Positions 51,285 through 52,561 of a stretch of DNA of 52,561 bases are shown here, one piece after another. The DNA comes from an uncultured Thermomicrobium sp. (GTDB taxonomy: Bacteria; Chloroflexota; Chloroflexia; Thermomicrobiales; Thermomicrobiaceae): the NCBI GenBank assembly GCA_938028665.1, contig CALIMB010000012.1:1-52561 (forward strand), given 5' to 3'. The stretch's first letter is position 1, and each line of letters opens with the position of its first letter. A program made the translations under genes and the position numbers. The notes under the pieces are model-generated. The model did not search any database. It was not told where the DNA came from and was given only the letters and a program-made list of their open reading frames with translations.

Positions 51285-52139
51285 GTGCTCGTACCGCGCT
51301 ACGCCCGAATCATCTGGCACACCGCCAGAAATTCCTCCTTGTGGCAGGCATACCAATACTTCGCACAACGTGACGGTGCACTCTATGCTGCAGCCATTGC
51401 CTATGCTGCAGTCCTCTCGCTTGGCCCGTTTCTGCTCGCCTTGGCCATGCTCGGTGGTCTCCTGTTACGCGACTATGTTGCCCCGGCGACCATCATCGAC
51501 TGGGTGACGACGCAACTCCCACAGACTGTTGCCCTCACCCCGGTACTCACATCGATTCTCGAACGGCAAGCCGAGGCATCCAACGGTCTTCTCGCTCTTG
51601 GCAGCTTGCTGCTCACCCTCTGGGCAGCAAGCCTGCTCGGTACGACCCTACGTCGTGCGCTGCATGCCATTACTGCACCAACACTGCCTCGTGCGCCACT
51701 CCGCGAACGTCTCATTGGTCTTTCAGCGACGCTGGTCGCGCTCTTCACCGCCATCCTTTGGCTTGGCAGCTTAGGACTCGTCGGTGGACTCCTCGTCCAG
51801 CTTCCGTTTCTGTGGCGCTCAGTGATTGGTCTGGCTACATCCTGGCTCGTCTTCGCTGCTCTCTACACTTTCCTGCTACCAGGACCACGCGTGCCCTCTC
51901 CTGCGATCGCCTGGAGCAGCCTTCTCGCGGCAGTCTGCTGGGAAGTGACCAAGGCCGTCCTCGCATCCTTTGCCCTCGGCTTGGGACGATCGAGCGAAGT
52001 TTATGGCCTGCTCGGCGCACTTGTCGCGCTCCTCTTTGCTGCCCATGTCGCAGCGATGATTACGCTCTACGGCGCGGCGGTTGCGATTACGTTAGCTGAA
52101 AGAGGTTCAGCAGAGCCGAAGCGGAGGCGTGAGCCCTGA
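51285..52139 (+). CDS. YihY/BrkB-family inner membrane protein
   Basis: The 284-aa protein has about six helices. The N-terminal segment with FAQRDGALYAAAIAYAAVLSLGPFLLALAMLGG and later GLVGGLLVQLPFLW and LVFAALYTFLLPG regions match the YihY/virulence factor BrkB family, once misnamed RNase BN. The role is unknown. Longer frames begin at 51111, but GTG at 51285 follows AAAGGAG five bases upstream and starts with a suitable cytoplasmic segment. It could be co-transcribed with the lipoprotein gene. Confidence 0.85.
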   Translation: MLVPRYARIIWHTARNSSLWQAYQYFAQRDGALYAAAIAYAAVLSLGPFLLALAMLGGLLLRDYVAPATIIDWVTTQLPQTVALTPVLTSILERQAEASNGLLALGSLLLTLWAASLLGTTLRRALHAITAPTLPRAPLRERLIGLSATLVALFTAILWLGSLGLVGGLLVQLPFLWRSVIGLATSWLVFAALYTFLLPGPRVPSPAIAWSSLLAAVCWEVTKAVLASFALGLGRSSEVYGLLGALVALLFAAHVAAMITLYGAAVAITLAERGSAEPKRRREP

Positions 52140-52457
52140 AGCTTTATTGCAGATAGGCACAGAGGTACATCTTCTGCATGAAAGTTTGCATAATTACTGT
52201 ACTCAGTATTAAATTTCTCAGCATTACATCTCTCATCGTGCAAGTGTCTGTGCATTAATGGTTCTGTGAACCACAGAGCTATGCAAGTATTATCCGCGAC
52301 AGCATCCCTGGTACTCTTTCTACACCACGGCATGCTCACCCTCGTCGCGAACGCCATGCCAAACCAGGGATGCATTGACCCAGTGAGCACTACTGCGGTG
52401 AAGCAGCCAGTCCGCGACCTCCTCGTCATCACCACGTGCTGGATGGTGCAGCATTCA
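52140..52457. other. AT-rich intergenic region
   Basis: The first 120 bp are markedly AT-rich compared with the rest of the window, with a TACTG-N4-CAGTA palindrome at 52195-52208 overlapping TTGCAT and TATTAA words that could be promoter elements (15-nt spacer). The remainder has no recognisable gene. Confidence 0.4.
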
Positions 52458-52561
52458 TGAGAGGCTACTAATCTACTGGAAGATAGCGGGATTGACGTCG
52501 AGGTTGTCGACCCCTACTCCCTCCCACCGCTTGACGTCAGCGCGCTGGTCACCGTCGTCGA
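52458..52561 (+). pseudogene. Fragment of 2-oxoacid dehydrogenase E1-beta (transketolase C domain)
   Basis: The last 100 bases translate as LLEDSGIDVEVVDPYSLPPLD followed by VSALVTVV, the conserved opening of the C-terminal transketolase domain of pyruvate or branched-chain dehydrogenase E1-beta, where GIDVEVVDLR-L-PLD is usual. An in-frame TGA lies directly upstream and no start or first two-thirds of the gene precedes it. It is either a truncated remnant or the tail of a disrupted gene; the part beyond the window edge is unseen. Confidence 0.6.

Noticed and set aside
1-52561. tRNA, rRNA genes or insertion sequences
   Set aside because: No cloverleaf with the conserved T-loop, no rRNA segment and no transposase or matching terminal inverted repeats were recognised by eye; a covariance-model scan would decide for tRNAs.

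Overview
The window reads as a chromosomal segment from a thermophilic, aerobic member of the Chloroflexota, most likely the Thermomicrobia. The inference rests on high GC content, frequent GTG starts with strong purine-rich ribosome sites, a fused heme A synthase/farnesyltransferase (CtaA-CtaB), a B-family heme-copper oxidase locus, and long gene-poor gaps between short tight operons. No rRNA, tRNA, insertion sequence or cas gene was recognised. About 43 genes are supported, plus three decayed genes.

Layout. 1-5128 (minus): a five-gene run of amidohydrolase, dUTPase-like protein, a degenerate serine-recombinase domain, a YIP1-like membrane protein and a Lon-type protease that leaves the window. 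5129-8455: mostly noncoding, with three pairs of ~30-nt repeats spaced 66-69 nt around a ubiquitin-fold/Mut7-C RNase gene. 8456-14857: PfkB sugar kinase, a molybdenum hydroxylase large subunit without partners, a PHP phosphatase and a DDAH-like hydrolase. 14945-22936 (minus): the respiratory island, with a DinB-like protein, a CtaG-cupredoxin fusion, a 52-aa membrane subunit, a CuA subunit II, a heme-copper subunit I, CtaA-CtaB and a decayed radical SAM gene. 23300-31000: a decayed alcohol dehydrogenase, zinc ribbon protein plus Fpg, a nuclease-like/HPRT fusion, a [2Fe-2S] protein, an orphan FixX, LOG and a VOC protein. 31371-37223: a complete mrpABCDEFG Na+/H+ antiporter operon. 37237-42557 (minus): TrpS with cupin and a small basic protein, then thioesterase with two MFS transporters. 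42849-48831: class III aminotransferase, VOC protein, GlpK and GlpD. 49459-52561: a PDZ lipoprotein that looks like a dead HtrA protease, a YihY protein and a 2-oxoacid dehydrogenase E1-beta fragment at the edge.

The strongest candidate for something unusual is the respiratory island. Subunit I keeps all six metal-binding histidines, but the residue four after the first CuB histidine, the cross-linked Tyr of oxygen reductases, is Gln (Q234). That is the position of a conserved Glu in classical NorB. With a CuA subunit, a tiny third subunit, heme A synthesis in the same run and a nearby CtaG fused to a CuA-like domain whose metal His is Phe, the locus looks like a NO reductase-type (eNOR-like) member of the superfamily rather than an ordinary ba3 oxidase. 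Other notable points are the nuclease-like/HPRT fusion, the recombinase relic inside a nucleotide-hygiene/proteolysis operon, switch-like RNA leaders before LOG and mrpA, and the three pseudogenes, which point to ongoing gene loss.
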